Below the pieces are notes generated by a model that worked only from the letters and a program-made list of their open reading frames with translations, searched no databases and was not told the origin of the DNA. DNA of 64,000 bases from Halomonas piscis (lineage in GTDB: Bacteria; Pseudomonadota; Gammaproteobacteria; Pseudomonadales; Halomonadaceae). The DNA is taken from contig NZ_CP119391.1 of NCBI RefSeq assembly GCF_031886125.1, positions 2,728,001 to 2,792,000 of the forward strand, read 5' to 3'. This document shows positions 1 to 11,256 of this stretch, piece by piece. The number at the start of each line of letters is the position of its first letter. Position 1 is the stretch's first letter. The translations under genes and the position numbers were made by a program.

Positions 1-1142
1 ACATGGGGCTGATGTATCAGGTCGCCAGGCTTTTGGCCAAGGTGCCCGAGGCCCGCCGGCTGCGCCCGGTGGAGGTAATCCGCGACTACGAAGCCACGCT
101 GTTCGACGAGCTCGACCTCTACAAGGAGGCTGCCAACACCTCCCAGCTCAAGCGCAACTTCAAGGACTCGCCGCTGATGTTCGTGCCCACCATCTACTGG
201 GCCTTCACCCGGCGCAAGGTCATGGTTCAGGAACGCATCCGCGGCGTGCCGGTGGCCGACACCGACACCCTGCTGGCCCGGGGCACCAACCTCAGGGCCC
301 TGGCCGAACGCGGCGTGGAAATCTTCTTTACCCAGGTGTTTCGCGACAACTTCTTCCATGCCGACATGCATCCGGGCAACATCTTCGTCAACTGCGACGA
401 CGGCGAAAATCCGCAGTACATTGCCATCGACTGCGGCATCGTCGGCAGCCTCACCCGGGAAGACCAGGACTACCTGGCGCGCAACCTTCTGGCATTTTTC
501 CGCCAGGACTACTACGAAGTCGCCGCGCTGCACATCGAGTCGGGCTGGGTGGGCGAAGGCACCCGGGCCAACGAATTCGCCGCGGCCATTCGCACCGTGT
601 GCGAGCCGATTCTGGAAAAGCCGCTCAAGGACATCTCCTTTGGCCAGGTGCTGCTGGGGCTTTTCCAGACGGCCCGACGCTTCAACATGGAGGTTCAGCC
701 CCAGCTGGTGCTGCTGCAGAAGACCCTGCTCAACATCGAAGGGCTTGGCCGCCAGCTCTACCCCGATCTCGACCTCTGGAGCACGGCCAAGCCCTACCTT
801 GAGCGCTGGATGAAAGAGCGCGCCGGCGTGCGCGGCCTGTGGGACTCGCTCAAGCACCAGGCGCCGGACCTTGCCACCCAGCTGCCGGAGCTGCCGGGGC
901 TGGCGCATCAGGCGCTGAGCCGCCTGGAGCACGGCGACCGCCAGCAGCAGCGACAAATTGACGCCGTCAGCGACATGCGCCAGCAGATGTACCGTCAGGG
1001 CAAGCGTCAGCACCGGCTCAGGCTGGGGCTGATTATTCTGGGGATCGCGCTTGCCTGGCAGCCGCTCTCGGCCTGGGCCGCGGGGCAGGACTGGTCGGTG
1101 CTGGTTGCCGCGGCCATCGGCCTTTTGTTACTGGCCTGGTAA
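1..1142 (+). CDS. ubiB: UbiB-family atypical kinase (5' partial)
   Basis: This is the C-terminal ~380 residues of the ABC1/ADCK/UbiB protein-kinase-like family, which supports ubiquinone biosynthesis at the inner membrane. The 5' part (about 160 residues of a usual ~540) lies outside the window. Visible signatures are the catalytic-loop motif [11 protein letters not shown] near visible residue 118 and the metal-binding DCG (in place of DFG) near residue 143. Two hydrophobic C-terminal helices (about residues 340-379) match the membrane anchor typical of UbiB. It lies upstream of hisE and tatABC, the usual ubiB-his-tat order in Halomonas and Pseudomonas. Family assignment is firm; the true start is not visible. 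Confidence 0.93.
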   Translation, partial: MGLMYQVARLLAKVPEARRLRPVEVIRDYEATLFDELDLYKEAANTSQLKRNFKDSPLMFVPTIYWAFTRRKVMVQERIRGVPVADTDTLLARGTNLRALAERGVEIFFTQVFRDNFFHADMHPGNIFVNCDDGENPQYIAIDCGIVGSLTREDQDYLARNLLAFFRQDYYEVAALHIESGWVGEGTRANEFAAAIRTVCEPILEKPLKDISFGQVLLGLFQTARRFNMEVQPQLVLLQKTLLNIEGLGRQLYPDLDLWSTAKPYLERWMKERAGVRGLWDSLKHQAPDLATQLPELPGLAHQALSRLEHGDRQQQRQIDAVSDMRQQMYRQGKRQHRLRLGLIILGIALAWQPLSAWAAGQDWSVLVAAAIGLLLLAW

Positions 1143-1245
1143 CCGATAGGCCGCTCAGCTGATGCGCATCAAGAAATGCCGAAGCGCGATCCATTAGGCT
1201 ACACATCACGCGACACAGAACGCTATCTATTACGGACACGCCGCC

Positions 1246-1623
1246 ATGACCACCACGCCGACACCGCCCCCCCCGCCTGCCGCTGACGCCGTGCTTGAAG
1301 CGCTAGCCGAGGTGCTGGAAGTGCGCCGCCACGCCGACGCCGACGACTCCTACGTCGCCGCCTTGCACCACAAGGGGCTGAACCGGATACTCGAGAAAGT
1401 CGGCGAAGAAGCCACCGAAACCCTGCTTGCGGCCAAGGACGCGGGATACGAAAATGATGCGGCAAAGCGTCAGGCGCTTGTCGCTGAAACGGCGGATCTG
1501 TGGTTTCATAGCCTGGTCATGCTCTCGCACCTGGGGCTGGACCATCGCCCGGTAATGGACGAGCTGGCACGCCGGTTCGGCGTCTCGGGGCACGCGGAAA
1601 AAGCCGCCCGCACGGGCGCATAG
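1246..1623 (+). CDS. hisE: Phosphoribosyl-ATP pyrophosphatase HisE
   Basis: This all-alpha MazG-like pyrophosphohydrolase hydrolyses phosphoribosyl-ATP to phosphoribosyl-AMP, the second step of histidine synthesis, in the cytoplasm. The 125-residue protein has the family core [23 protein letters not shown] (about residues 42-64), whose Glu residues bind Mg2+, followed by the [13 protein letters not shown] helix. A proline-rich stretch precedes the domain, so the ATG at 1246 may be slightly longer than the conserved region. hisI is not next to it here. It sits about 100 bp after ubiB and 60 bp before tatA, consistent with a ubiB-hisE-tatABC transcription unit. Confidence 0.93.
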   Translation: MTTTPTPPPPPAADAVLEALAEVLEVRRHADADDSYVAALHHKGLNRILEKVGEEATETLLAAKDAGYENDAAKRQALVAETADLWFHSLVMLSHLGLDHRPVMDELARRFGVSGHAEKAARTGA

Positions 1624-1682
1624 CCACGCAACACCTTGCCCCTCCCAACGCAACCGGGGCATTCGCTAACGAGGACACGCAT

Positions 1683-1952
1683 ATGCTAGGCGGTATCAGT
1701 ATTTGGCAGCTGCTCATTGTGCTGGGCATCATCATCCTGATTTTCGGCACCAAGAAGCTGCGCAACGTGGGCACCGATCTCGGCGGCGCCGTCAAGGGCT
1801 TCAAGAGTGCCATGCACGAAGAAGAGAAAAAATCCGACGACGACGCCGACAAGCCTCAGGGCAAGGTCAGCCACGAGCCCGGTGAAACGGGGAACACCTA
1901 CGACGTCGAGGCCCGGGAAAAAACCTCGGAAAACGGCGACGAGCGCAAATAA
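1683..1952 (+). CDS. tatA: Sec-independent protein translocase subunit TatA
   Basis: Small Tat component that oligomerises to form the passage for folded twin-arginine substrates across the inner membrane. The 89-residue protein has one N-terminal transmembrane helix (about residues 5-21), the hinge [21 protein letters not shown] forming the amphipathic helix, and an acidic unstructured tail rich in Glu and Asp, as expected for a halophile. It is followed three bases later by tatB and then tatC, so it is the first gene of a tatABC operon. Confidence 0.95.
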   Translation: MLGGISIWQLLIVLGIIILIFGTKKLRNVGTDLGGAVKGFKSAMHEEEKKSDDDADKPQGKVSHEPGETGNTYDVEAREKTSENGDERK

Positions 1953-1955
1953 GCC

Positions 1956-2357
1956 ATGCTGGACATCGGCTTTCTCGAACTGCTGATCATCGCCGTGGTC
2001 GGGCTTTTGGTGCTCGGCCCCGAGCGGCTGCCGCGGGCGGCCCGCACCACGGGGATGTGGGTGGGCAAGATCAAGCGCACGGTCTCGAGCATGCAGCGCG
2101 AGGTCAGCGCCCAGCTGGAAGCCGAAGACCTGCGCCAGAAGCTTGACGATCAGCAAAAGAAACTCGACGACAGCCTGAACAAGGCCAAGCAGGACGTGGA
2201 GAGCCTGGCCGATGCCCCCGGCAAACAGGCTCGGCAGGTAGAGCGCCAGGCCGCCGACGCCTCGGCCCGGCTGGACGACGCCCTGGAAACCCTGCGCGAA
2301 ACGCCGCCTGAAACGGGGCAGGACGGGAAAAAGGACGAAACATCACATGAGCGGTAG
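1956..2357 (+). CDS. tatB: Sec-independent protein translocase subunit TatB
   Basis: TatB partners with TatC in the receptor complex for twin-arginine signal peptides. The 133-residue protein begins MLDIGFLELLIIAVVGLLVLG, the diagnostic TatB membrane helix with the conserved Glu at position 8. The LGPERLPRAAR hinge, a long amphipathic helix and a charged, coiled-coil-like C-terminal half follow. The C-terminal end overlaps the tatC start by 11 bases, suggesting translational coupling. Confidence 0.95.
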   Translation: MLDIGFLELLIIAVVGLLVLGPERLPRAARTTGMWVGKIKRTVSSMQREVSAQLEAEDLRQKLDDQQKKLDDSLNKAKQDVESLADAPGKQARQVERQAADASARLDDALETLRETPPETGQDGKKDETSHER

Positions 2358-3129
2358 TTCGCACAAGCCACAGACAGACCGCCAGGAAGGCGGCGCCCAG
2401 GCGCCGCTAATCGAGCACCTGGTCGAGCTGCGCTCGCGGCTGATGCGAGCCGTCATTGCCATCGTGGTGATTTTTCTTGCGCTGTACGCCTTTGCCAACG
2501 ATATCTACGGCTTTGTCGCCGAGCCGCTGATGGCGCTGCTGCCCGAAGGTTCCCAGATGATCGCCACCGAGGTGGCATCGCCGTTTCTTGCGCCGTTCAA
2601 GCTGACCCTGGTGGTGTCGGTCTTTATCGCTATTCCCGTGGTGCTGCACCAGGCCTGGGCCTTTGTCGCTCCAGGCCTTTACGACAACGAAAAATCGCTG
2701 GCCATTCCGCTGCTGGTATCGAGCGTCGGGCTGTTCTACGCCGGTGCGGCCTTTGCCTACTACGTGGTGTTTCCGCTGCTGTTTTCGTTTTTTACCCAAA
2801 CCGGGCCGGACAACATCACGGTGATGACCGATATCAACCAGTACCTCAACTTCGTGTTGAAGCTGTTTTTTGCCTTCGGCGTGGCCTTCGAGATTCCCAT
2901 CGCCACCTTTTTGCTGATCCTTTCGGGGGCCACCACGGTGGCAAGCCTGGGCAGCAAGCGCCCCTATATTCTGCTGGGCTGCTTCGTGGTGGGCATGGTG
3001 CTCACCCCGCCGGACGTGGTCTCCCAGAGCCTGCTGGCCGTGCCCATGTACTTGCTTTACGAAATCGGCCTTCTGTTCGGCCGCCTGGTGGGCAACCGCC
3101 GGGCCCGGCAGCGGGCCGACGACGCCTAG
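2347..3129 (+). CDS. tatC: Sec-independent protein translocase subunit TatC
   Basis: Polytopic inner-membrane core of the Tat receptor that recognises the twin-arginine motif. The 260-residue protein has the conserved N-terminal cytoplasmic segment LIEHLVELRSRLMRA (about residues 19-33), six predicted hydrophobic segments, and the family motif GLYDNEKS before the third helix. Length is normal for TatC. The reading frame starts inside the 3' end of tatB, completing a compact tatABC operon. Confidence 0.96.
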   Translation: MSGSSHKPQTDRQEGGAQAPLIEHLVELRSRLMRAVIAIVVIFLALYAFANDIYGFVAEPLMALLPEGSQMIATEVASPFLAPFKLTLVVSVFIAIPVVLHQAWAFVAPGLYDNEKSLAIPLLVSSVGLFYAGAAFAYYVVFPLLFSFFTQTGPDNITVMTDINQYLNFVLKLFFAFGVAFEIPIATFLLILSGATTVASLGSKRPYILLGCFVVGMVLTPPDVVSQSLLAVPMYLLYEIGLLFGRLVGNRRARQRADDA

Positions 3130-3148
3130 ACGGGCGCAAGCGCCGGCG

Positions 3149-3823
3149 TCAGGCCGGCGTGCGCGCGTCGATCATCTCGCTTATGCGGTCCACCAGCTTA
3201 AAAAGCCCCTCGGCGGCAACGCTCAGGCTGTCGGTCTGCATCAGCGCCGGCGTGGTCACCACCTGATGCTCGAAGTCGACGACGATATCGTCGGCTTCGC
3301 CGCTGCGGTGCAGCCCGCCCATGGAGCTGATGGCCCCGGCAATGCCGGGATTGCGTCCCACCGTTACCGAAATGCCGTCACACAGCAGGCGCGGCGCCAG
3401 CGCCGGCGCAATGCCGGTGAGGCCCACGGGCTTGCCCGCCGCGTAAAACCCCGCCAGCGTCTCGCTCAGCGCTTCCACTACCCGCATACCGGCGCCTTCC
3501 CGGCGAAAGTCGGAAATATTCTTCACCACGCCCTCGCCGCCGGGCAGGATCACCGCGTCGAATTCGTTGCCGTCAAGCGCTTCCAGCGGCTGAATACCGC
3601 CCCGGGCAAGGCGTCCCGCTTCGTCGAGCACTCGGCGCGTGGCGTCTTCGTCCACGTCGCCGGTACGGTGATTGATCGCCTCGTACTGGTCGATATCCGG
3701 GGCAAAAAAACGGCAGTCGATGCCCAGCTGGTCCAGACGCAGCAGCAGCAGCGTGGTTTCGTGGGGATCGGCGCCGTCAAGGGTGCCGCAGCCGGTCAGA
3801 ATGATCGCTATCTGTTTGTTCAC
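3149..3823 (-). CDS. elbB: ElbB-like DJ-1/PfpI superfamily protein (glyoxalase type)
   Basis: The 224-residue protein belongs to the ElbB (sigma cross-reacting protein 27A) branch of the DJ-1/PfpI superfamily, described as a glyoxalase linked to isoprenoid synthesis. Family signatures are GCGTLDGADPHE at residues 11-22, the FAPD-x-INH-TG region, and LPGGEGVVKN. It starts at a GTG (3823) preceded by an AAGGA-like site. Oddity: in the nucleophile-elbow segment the Escherichia coli protein reads MCIAPA, as I recall it, while here it reads LTGIAPA, so the usual catalytic cysteine is a glycine. Glyoxalase activity is therefore doubtful. It is convergent with tatC and divergent from hemB. Confidence 0.88.
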   Translation of the reverse strand: MNKQIAIILTGCGTLDGADPHETTLLLLRLDQLGIDCRFFAPDIDQYEAINHRTGDVDEDATRRVLDEAGRLARGGIQPLEALDGNEFDAVILPGGEGVVKNISDFRREGAGMRVVEALSETLAGFYAAGKPVGLTGIAPALAPRLLCDGISVTVGRNPGIAGAISSMGGLHRSGEADDIVVDFEHQVVTTPALMQTDSLSVAAEGLFKLVDRISEMIDARTPA

Positions 3824-3981
3824 GTTGTTGTTCCTTTGGTTGCACCGCCTTATTGTGGCACGCCAAGGAAGAGGCGAACACCACTGCCTTGTATTCAGGC
3901 TCTGCTACCCACTCTAGCCAAGCCCGTCCTGCTGCCACAACTGCCCACCCTGCCACGACGACTTTTGCCCGCGCTGCCGGC

Positions 3982-5040
<1,059 letters not shown>

Positions 5041-5049
5041 CAGAGCTGG

Positions 5050-5221
5050 TGGCGGTATCATCGCTGACTGAAGTCAGCTCCCACCGGACGGAGACTGCAG
5101 GAGGCCCGATTGCACGGTGGGAGTCCAATTTATTGGACGAAAGCAGGCCGCAAGGCCTGCCAGCGGCTGGCAACCTGCCCGGGATAAATGGCGGTATCAT
5201 CGCCAAGAGAAGTCAGCATCC
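5050..5221. repeat. Intergenic direct repeats and palindromes after hemB
   Basis: Two copies of a ~33-base motif occur at 5050-5082 and 5189-5221, each starting TGGCGGTATCATCGC and ending AAGTCAGC(T/A)TCC. The first contains the perfect hairpin GCTGACT-GA-AGTCAGC. Between them lies GCAGGCCGCAAGGCCTGCC (about 5140-5160), a palindrome similar to ones at about 35,120 and 36,782 in this window. It looks like a REP-like dispersed element; no ORF is supported. Confidence 0.6.
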
Positions 5222-5247
5222 TCCGTGTAGCGGGTTACCTGCCACAG

Positions 5248-5276
5248 AAAAGCCGGCCCTTGGGGGGCCGGCTTTT
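5248..5276. terminator. Bidirectional rho-independent terminator between hemB and metE
   Basis: AAAAGCCGGCCC, a short loop, then GGGGCCGGCTTTT. The A-run on one side and T-run on the other allow termination for both convergent genes. Confidence 0.85.
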
Positions 5277-5296
5277 GCGCGTTAGGCGGGCGCCTT

Positions 5297-7624
5297 TTAC
5301 ACCTTGACAAAGCCCGGGCGGCGGCTAGCTTCCGCGCGCTCGCGCAGGGTCTTTGCTGCCTTGACCATGTTGGCAAGGGCCGGCTCGACCTCTTCCCAGC
5401 GCCTTGTTTTCAGCCCGCAGTCCGGGTTGACCCAGAGGCGCTCGGCAGGAATCCGCTCGGCGGCCTTCTCCATCAGCGCCACCATCCAGTCAATGTCGGG
5501 CAGGTTGGGGCTGTGGATATCGTAAACCCCGGGCCCGATCTCGTTGGGGTAGTCGAAATCCTTGAAGGCGTCCAGAAGCTCCATGTCCGAGCGCGAGGTT
5601 TCGATGGTGATCACGTCGGCATCCAGCGCGGCGATCGCGCCGATGATGTCGTTGAACTCCGAGTAGCACATGTGGGTGTGGATCTGGGTGGCATCGGCAA
5701 CCCCCGACGAGCTCAGGCGGAAGCTTTCCACCGCCCAGCCAAGGTACGCCTGCCATTCGGCACGGCGCAGGGGCAACCCCTCGCGCAGGGCCGGCTCGTC
5801 GATCTGGATCGCCTTGATGCCGGCGCGCTCCAGGTCCACCACCTCGTCGCGCAGCGCCAGCGCAATCTGGCGGCAGGTGATCTCCCGGGGCTGGTCGTCG
5901 CGCACGAACGACCACTGCAGAATGGTCACCGGGCCGGTGAGCATGCCCTTCATCGGCCTGTCCGTCAGTGACTGGGCGTACTCGCTCCAGCGTACGGTCA
6001 TGGGCGCGGGGCGAGTCACGTCGCCAAAGATCACCGGCGGCTTCACGCAGCGCGAGCCGTAGCTCTGCACCCAGCCAAGGCGGGTGAAGGCAAAGCCGCC
6101 GAGCTGCTCGCCGAAATACTCCACCATGTCGTTACGCTCGGCCTCGCCGTGTACCAGCACGTCAAGGCCCAGCGCCTCCTGACGTTCCACGGCGTAGGCG
6201 ATCTCGCGACGCATCCGCGCCTCGTAGTCTTCGGTGTCAAGCTCTCCGCTCCTGTGCGCCCGGCGGGCGGCGCGGATATCCCCGGTCTGGGGAAAGGAGC
6301 CGATGGTGGTGGTCGGATACAGCGGCAGCGAAAGCGCCTCGCGCTGGGCCCTGGCGCGGCCGGCATAGGGCGCAGCGCGGCGGCTGTCGGTTTCGCTCAC
6401 CACCGCAAGCCGCGTGGCCACCGCCGGCTGGTGAATCCGCGCGGACTCCCGGCGGGCGTCGAGAGCACGGGTGGCATCGGCCAGGCGCTGCTCGTCGCCC
6501 GCGGTGGCGCGGCCGCCGAGCAGGCGGGCAAGCGCTACCGTTTCGTCGAGCTTCTGGCGGGCGAAAGCCAGCCAGCTCTTGAGCTCGGCGTCGAGGTCGG
6601 TTTCGGCGCTCACGTCCACGGGCACGTGCAGAAGCGAGCAGCTGGGCGAAAGCCACAGGCGATCTCCCAGGCGCGCTTTCAGCGGCTGCAGGCGCTCGCG
6701 CAGGGCGGCGAGGTCAGCGCGCCAGACGTTGCGCCCGTCGATTACGCCGGCGGAGAGCACCTGATGCGGGCCGAGGCGGTCGGCTACGTGGTCCAGCTCG
6801 CCCGGGGCGCGAACGGCGTCCACGTGCAGCCCGGCCACCGGCAGGCGCGCCGCCAGCGAAAGGTTGTCGCCCAGGCCGCCAAAGTAGGTCGCCAGCAACA
6901 GCTTCACCGGGGCGGCCTGCAGTCGATGGTAGGCGCGCTCAAAGGCCTGCTGCCATTCGGCGGGCAGGTCCTGTACCAGCGCCGGCTCGTTGAGCTGCGC
7001 CCATTTCACGCCCTGCTCGCCAAGCCGGGTGAGCACCTGGGCGTAGACGTCCAGCACGCCGTCGAGCAGCGCCAGGCGGTCGAACTCGCTGCCCTTCTCC
7101 TTGCCCAGCCACAGCCAGGTCAAAGGCCCGGTGAGCGCCACCTTGGGCGCAAAACCTCCGGCCTGAGCCTCGGCGACTTCGTCGAACAGGCGGTGGCAGG
7201 CCAGCCTGAACGTCTGGTCTTCGTGCAGCTCCGGGACCAGGTAGTGATAGTTGGTATCGAAGTACTTGGTCATTTCGCAGGCGGCCGCGGGCTCGCCGCT
7301 GGGCGCCCGCCCCCGGGCCATGCGAAAGGCGGTGTCCAGGGTGACGCTACCCTGCTCGACTTCGGCGGCGGCGTTGAAGCGTTCGGGCACCGCGCCCAGC
7401 AGCACGGAGACGTTGAGTACCTGATCGTAAAAGGCGAAATCGCCCACGCTGACAAAGTCCAGCCCGGCCTCGCTCTGGGCCTGCCAGTGTTCGGCGCGCA
7501 GGGTTTTGGCGGTTTGCTCCAGCGTCGCAAGATCGATCTCGCCCTTCCAGTAGGCTTCGGTGGCCGTTTTCAGCTCGCGCCGGGCGCCGATACGCGGGTA
7601 GCCCAGAATATGAGAAACTGTCAT
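5297..7624 (-). CDS. metE: Cobalamin-independent methionine synthase MetE
   Basis: Transfers the methyl group of 5-methyltetrahydropteroyltriglutamate to homocysteine without B12. The 775-residue length is normal. The N-terminal domain starts with [16 protein letters not shown]. The C-terminal catalytic domain begins near [13 protein letters not shown] (about residue 435) and carries the zinc ligands in [11 protein letters not shown] (His and Cys) and in NPDCGLKTR (Cys). It is divergent from metR, the classical arrangement in which MetR activates metE. I see no frameshift or missing ligand. Confidence 0.97.
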   Translation of the reverse strand: MTVSHILGYPRIGARRELKTATEAYWKGEIDLATLEQTAKTLRAEHWQAQSEAGLDFVSVGDFAFYDQVLNVSVLLGAVPERFNAAAEVEQGSVTLDTAFRMARGRAPSGEPAAACEMTKYFDTNYHYLVPELHEDQTFRLACHRLFDEVAEAQAGGFAPKVALTGPLTWLWLGKEKGSEFDRLALLDGVLDVYAQVLTRLGEQGVKWAQLNEPALVQDLPAEWQQAFERAYHRLQAAPVKLLLATYFGGLGDNLSLAARLPVAGLHVDAVRAPGELDHVADRLGPHQVLSAGVIDGRNVWRADLAALRERLQPLKARLGDRLWLSPSCSLLHVPVDVSAETDLDAELKSWLAFARQKLDETVALARLLGGRATAGDEQRLADATRALDARRESARIHQPAVATRLAVVSETDSRRAAPYAGRARAQREALSLPLYPTTTIGSFPQTGDIRAARRAHRSGELDTEDYEARMRREIAYAVERQEALGLDVLVHGEAERNDMVEYFGEQLGGFAFTRLGWVQSYGSRCVKPPVIFGDVTRPAPMTVRWSEYAQSLTDRPMKGMLTGPVTILQWSFVRDDQPREITCRQIALALRDEVVDLERAGIKAIQIDEPALREGLPLRRAEWQAYLGWAVESFRLSSSGVADATQIHTHMCYSEFNDIIGAIAALDADVITIETSRSDMELLDAFKDFDYPNEIGPGVYDIHSPNLPDIDWMVALMEKAAERIPAERLWVNPDCGLKTRRWEEVEPALANMVKAAKTLRERAEASRRPGFVKV

Positions 7625-7754
7625 GCAATAGATCCTTTCAAAGGCAGCGAACGGATGGCGAGTTCCGATTCGGGGAAACGTGCCGACAGTTTGCGTACGG
7701 GATAAAACTGAATCAAACTAATCTTTTTAATACAGGCAGTGAAAACCACTCATC

Positions 7755-8693
7755 ATGATCGAGCTTCGCCACCTCCGCACCCTGCTCGCCCTGCGCGAAA
7801 CCGGCTCGCTGGTCGAGGCCGCCGAGCGCGTCCACCTTACCCAGTCGGCGCTTTCCCATCAGCTCAAGGACCTGGAAAGCCGCCTGGACAGCGCGCTGTT
7901 CGTACGCAAATCCCGGCCGGTGGCGTTTACCCGAACCGGAGAGCGGCTTCTGGCGCTGGCCGAGCAGGTACTGCCCCGGGTGCGCGAGGCCGAGCGCGAC
8001 GTGGCCAGGCTTGCCGGCACCGAGCAGGGACGGCTGCACATGGCCATCGAATGCCACAGCTGCTTTCAGTGGCTGATGCCCACGGTGGACCATTTTCGCG
8101 ACCACTGGCCGGAAATCGAAATCGACATTCCCACCGGCCATCACTTTGAACCGCTGCCGGCGCTGGCCCGGGAACAGCTCGACCTGGTCATCACCGCCGA
8201 CCCCCAGCCCATTGACGGCATTCACTACGCGCCGCTGTTTCGCTACGAAGGGCTTTTGGCAGTGGCGCGCCAGCACCCCCTGGCCGGGCAGGACTTCGTG
8301 GTGCCCGAGATGCTGTCCGACCAGACGCTGATCACCTACCCGGTGGAACAGTCGCGGCTGGACGTGTTTACCCAGTTTCTCGACCCGGCGGGGGTCAGGC
8401 CGGAGGAGGTCCGCACCGCGGAGCTCACCATCATGATGATGCAGCTGGTGGCGAGCGGGCGCGGAGTCTGCGCGCTGCCGAGCTGGGCGCTGACCGAGTA
8501 TCTCGAGCGCGACTACGTCAGCGCCGTGCCGCTCGGGGAAAGCGGAACATGGAGCACGCTGTACGCCGCGCTGCGCGACGACACCCGGGAGGCGCCGTGG
8601 ATGCAGGACTTTCTGCGCACCGCCCGGGAAACCTCGTTTGCGGTGCTCTCGGGCATCAGGCCGGCGGGCCGCGACGCGGAAACACCAGGGTAA
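7755..8693 (+). CDS. metR: LysR-family regulator MetR
   Basis: 312-residue LysR-type regulator with an N-terminal winged helix-turn-helix (residues 1-60, beginning MIELRHLRTLLALRETGSLV) and a periplasmic-binding-like effector domain. The ECHSCFQWLMPTVDHFR segment is characteristic of MetR, whose effector is homocysteine. Its divergence from metE over a 130-bp AT-richer intergenic region supports the assignment. I could not find a clean TGAA-N5-TTCA operator there. The 3' end overlaps the convergent histidine kinase gene by 38 bases. Confidence 0.92.
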   Translation: MIELRHLRTLLALRETGSLVEAAERVHLTQSALSHQLKDLESRLDSALFVRKSRPVAFTRTGERLLALAEQVLPRVREAERDVARLAGTEQGRLHMAIECHSCFQWLMPTVDHFRDHWPEIEIDIPTGHHFEPLPALAREQLDLVITADPQPIDGIHYAPLFRYEGLLAVARQHPLAGQDFVVPEMLSDQTLITYPVEQSRLDVFTQFLDPAGVRPEEVRTAELTIMMMQLVASGRGVCALPSWALTEYLERDYVSAVPLGESGTWSTLYAALRDDTREAPWMQDFLRTARETSFAVLSGIRPAGRDAETPG

Positions 8694-10248
8694 AACGGGC
8701 GCCGCCCAGCGTCTCGCTCTGATCCACGCTGGCGCTGCCGCCGTGGCTGGCCATGATCTTCTGCACGATGGAAAGCCCCAGTCCGTAACCGCCGGAGCTG
8801 CGGTTACGGCTGGTATCCAGCCGGGAAAAGGGCTGAAAGATCTCTTCCCGGGCATCAACGGGCACGCCGGGGCCGTCGTCTTCCACGTCGATGCGCACCA
8901 GCTCCGGCTCGCCGGTCAGCGTCACCGTCACTTGGGAATGGCCGTGGCGGCAGGCGTTGCTCACCAGGTTTTGCAGCGCCCGCTGCAGATAGCGCGGCTC
9001 GGCCTGAAGCGCCACCTCAGGGCCCTCCGCCAGACGCAGCGTCAGGCCTTCATGCAGCGGCGCCAGCGTGTCGATCACGCGGCTGGCGATCGCCCGGCAC
9101 TCGACCCGGGTCATCTCCATTTCGCCCGTGACGGGCCCGCCGAGCCGGGCAAAGGTGAGGATTTCATCGATCAGTTCGTCAAGCTCGCCGATGTCGGCGT
9201 CGATGCCCCGCAGCTGACGATGGATGACGGGGTCGTCGGTCATGTCTTCGACCATCTGCGCGGCAAAGCGGATACGGGCCACCGGCGTGCGCAGCTCGTG
9301 GGAGACGGCGCGAATCATCTCCTGCTGGCCGCGTAAAAGCGCCTGCACCTGGCTTGCCATGCCGTTGAACGCCATGCCCAGCCGGCCCAGAAAGTCGCTG
9401 CCTTCCACCTTGACCCGGGTTTCCAGGCGGCCGTTGGCAATCCGCCCGGCGGCAAGCTCGAGTCGCCCCAGGCGCGACTCGATACTGCGCATCACCAGGT
9501 AGATACTCAGCGAAAATGCCAGCAACAGCCCCATGATCAGCGGCAGATTGAGGTTGAGCGCCAGCGAGCCGCCGCGGTTCATGGGGCCCATCTTGACCCA
9601 GCGCGCCTCGCCGGGCAGCCGGGCCCAGAAAGTGACCGCCAGCTGCTCGTGTTCAAGCCGGGTCACGACCTGCCCTCTATCCAGCGCGGCGCGCTGCCCG
9701 GCGGCAAGCGACTCGGGCAGGCGCTCGTGCAGCGACACCGGCCAGCTTCCCGAGGCCAGCCCGTTCAGGCGCTCGCGGCGCTGGTCGGCCGGCTGAGCGG
9801 CCAGCCATTCCCCCAGCAGCTGCGCGACGGCGTGCCAGTGGCGCTCGCTCCAGTCGTCGTCAAGCCGGGCCGTCAGCAGCCAGTCCGAGTCCGGCAGGCG
9901 CTTGCGCAGCACCCAGGGCGAGGCGCTTACCCGCACCTTGCCCTGCTCCAGCCGGGCCCGGTCAAAATAGCCCAGGTCGGCGGCCTCCATGCGCTCAAGC
10001 TCGAGCGCCATGCCCAGCCGCTCGCCCAGCGCCGCCAGGCGCTGCTCGCGCTGGTCGGGGTCAAGCGCCGAAAGCTGCGCGATCGCCAGCGACACGGGCA
10101 GCGCTGCCATCTGTTCGCGGTAGTCTTCGCGGCGGACCTGATCGATCAGCGCGCGGCCGCCCAGCGCAATCAAAAAGACTGCCAGCAGGATGGTGATCAG
10201 CAGCAGATAAAAGCGGGTAAACGAGCCGCGGCGGAGCCTCCAGCGCAT
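8656..10248 (-). CDS. rstB: Sensor histidine kinase, RstB-like
   Basis: 530-residue membrane sensor. Order: transmembrane helix (about 12-32), periplasmic region (33-232), second transmembrane helix (235-253), HAMP linker (254-308), HisKA dimerisation domain with SHELRTPVARIRF (phospho-accepting His 317), and HATPase with the N-box and G-boxes (VEDDGPGVP; GYGLGLSIV). It is downstream of its response regulator in the same operon, 66 bases apart. Similarity of both partners to Escherichia coli RstBA is good by eye, so the symbol is a likely family call; the signal sensed is unknown. The 3' end overlaps metR on the other strand. Confidence 0.85.
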   Translation of the reverse strand: MRWRLRRGSFTRFYLLLITILLAVFLIALGGRALIDQVRREDYREQMAALPVSLAIAQLSALDPDQREQRLAALGERLGMALELERMEAADLGYFDRARLEQGKVRVSASPWVLRKRLPDSDWLLTARLDDDWSERHWHAVAQLLGEWLAAQPADQRRERLNGLASGSWPVSLHERLPESLAAGQRAALDRGQVVTRLEHEQLAVTFWARLPGEARWVKMGPMNRGGSLALNLNLPLIMGLLLAFSLSIYLVMRSIESRLGRLELAAGRIANGRLETRVKVEGSDFLGRLGMAFNGMASQVQALLRGQQEMIRAVSHELRTPVARIRFAAQMVEDMTDDPVIHRQLRGIDADIGELDELIDEILTFARLGGPVTGEMEMTRVECRAIASRVIDTLAPLHEGLTLRLAEGPEVALQAEPRYLQRALQNLVSNACRHGHSQVTVTLTGEPELVRIDVEDDGPGVPVDAREEIFQPFSRLDTSRNRSSGGYGLGLSIVQKIMASHGGSASVDQSETLGGARFTLVFPRRGPPA

Positions 10249-10314
10249 CGTTCCTCTCTCGCGCTCGCGCCGGCAGCGACGCCGGCGTGGGGTGAATCGT
10301 CCATGACGACGACG

Positions 10315-11073
10315 TCAGCCGTCCTTGACGAACAGATAGCCTTTACTGCGCACGGTCTTGATACGGTGCGGGTGGTGGGTGTCGTCGCCGATCTTGGGGC
10401 GAATACGCGACACGCGCACGTCGATGGAGCGGTCCTGGCCGTCATACTTGATGCCGCGCAGGTCTTCGAAGATTTCTTCCCGAGTCAGCACCCGCCCGGC
10501 GTTGCTGGCCAACAGCCACAGCAGGTCGAACTCGGCGCTGGTCAGGTCAATACGCTCGCCGGAGAGCCAGGCCTCCCGGGTGGCGTGGTCGATTTCCAGA
10601 TTGTCGAAGCGCAGCCGCGCTTCGTCGCCGGCCGGCAAGCCGCCTTCGGCACGGCGCAGCAGGGCCCGCACCCGCGCCAGCAGCACCCGGGGCTTGACCG
10701 GCTTGGGCATGTAGTCGTCGGCACCCATTTCCAGCCCCAGCACCTGGTCCAGATCGTCGGTGCGCGCGGTCAGCATCATGATCGGACCGGCGTAGTGGGG
10801 CCGCGCCCGGCGGCAGATGGAAAGCCCGTCCTCGCCGGGCAGCATCAGGTCGAGAATCACCAGATCCGGCTGCAGGCCGGTAATGCGCTCGACGCCGCTG
10901 GCACCGTCGGCCTCGAGCGTTACCCGAAAGCCGTTGGCTTCCAGATAATCCCGGGTCAGGTCGGCCAGCCGCTGATCGTCTTCGATAATCAGCACGTGTT
11001 CCCGTTCGGCGTCGTCCGCGCCGCCGCTATCCTGGCTCAGCGTTTGAAACTGTTTTTCCAGATGATCGACCAT
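10315..11073 (-). CDS. rstA: OmpR/PhoB-family response regulator, RstA-like
   Basis: 252 residues from the ATG at 11073 (a longer frame to 11175 exists but its extra N-terminus does not resemble the family). The receiver domain has acidic residues EDD at 31-33, phospho-acceptor Asp75 in LVILDLMLPGEDG, and the conserved Lys in MPKPVKP. The C-terminal winged helix ends RSIDVRVSRIRPKIG...RIKTVRSKGYLF, close to RstA. It is the first gene of the two-component operon, upstream of the sensor kinase. Confidence 0.87.
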   Translation of the reverse strand: MVDHLEKQFQTLSQDSGGADDAEREHVLIIEDDQRLADLTRDYLEANGFRVTLEADGASGVERITGLQPDLVILDLMLPGEDGLSICRRARPHYAGPIMMLTARTDDLDQVLGLEMGADDYMPKPVKPRVLLARVRALLRRAEGGLPAGDEARLRFDNLEIDHATREAWLSGERIDLTSAEFDLLWLLASNAGRVLTREEIFEDLRGIKYDGQDRSIDVRVSRIRPKIGDDTHHPHRIKTVRSKGYLFVKDG

Positions 11074-11256
11074 GTGTACTCTTGACTCCGCTCGGGCAAC
11101 CCTTGATACCCGACAATATGCATAATAAACGACACCTTGCCGCTGCGGGATGACAGCGCTTGCGCTATGCCGCAAAATAAGTCAGGCGCCGCGGGCGCCC
11201 GGCCGATACCGCTGCGGGGCGCTCGCTGTCGAACCGCTGACAGAAAGGAAAACCGC

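Noticed and set aside
7625..7754. MetR operator in the metE-metR intergenic region
   Set aside because: TGAA words occur, but no TGAA-N5-TTCA palindrome is clear enough to report.
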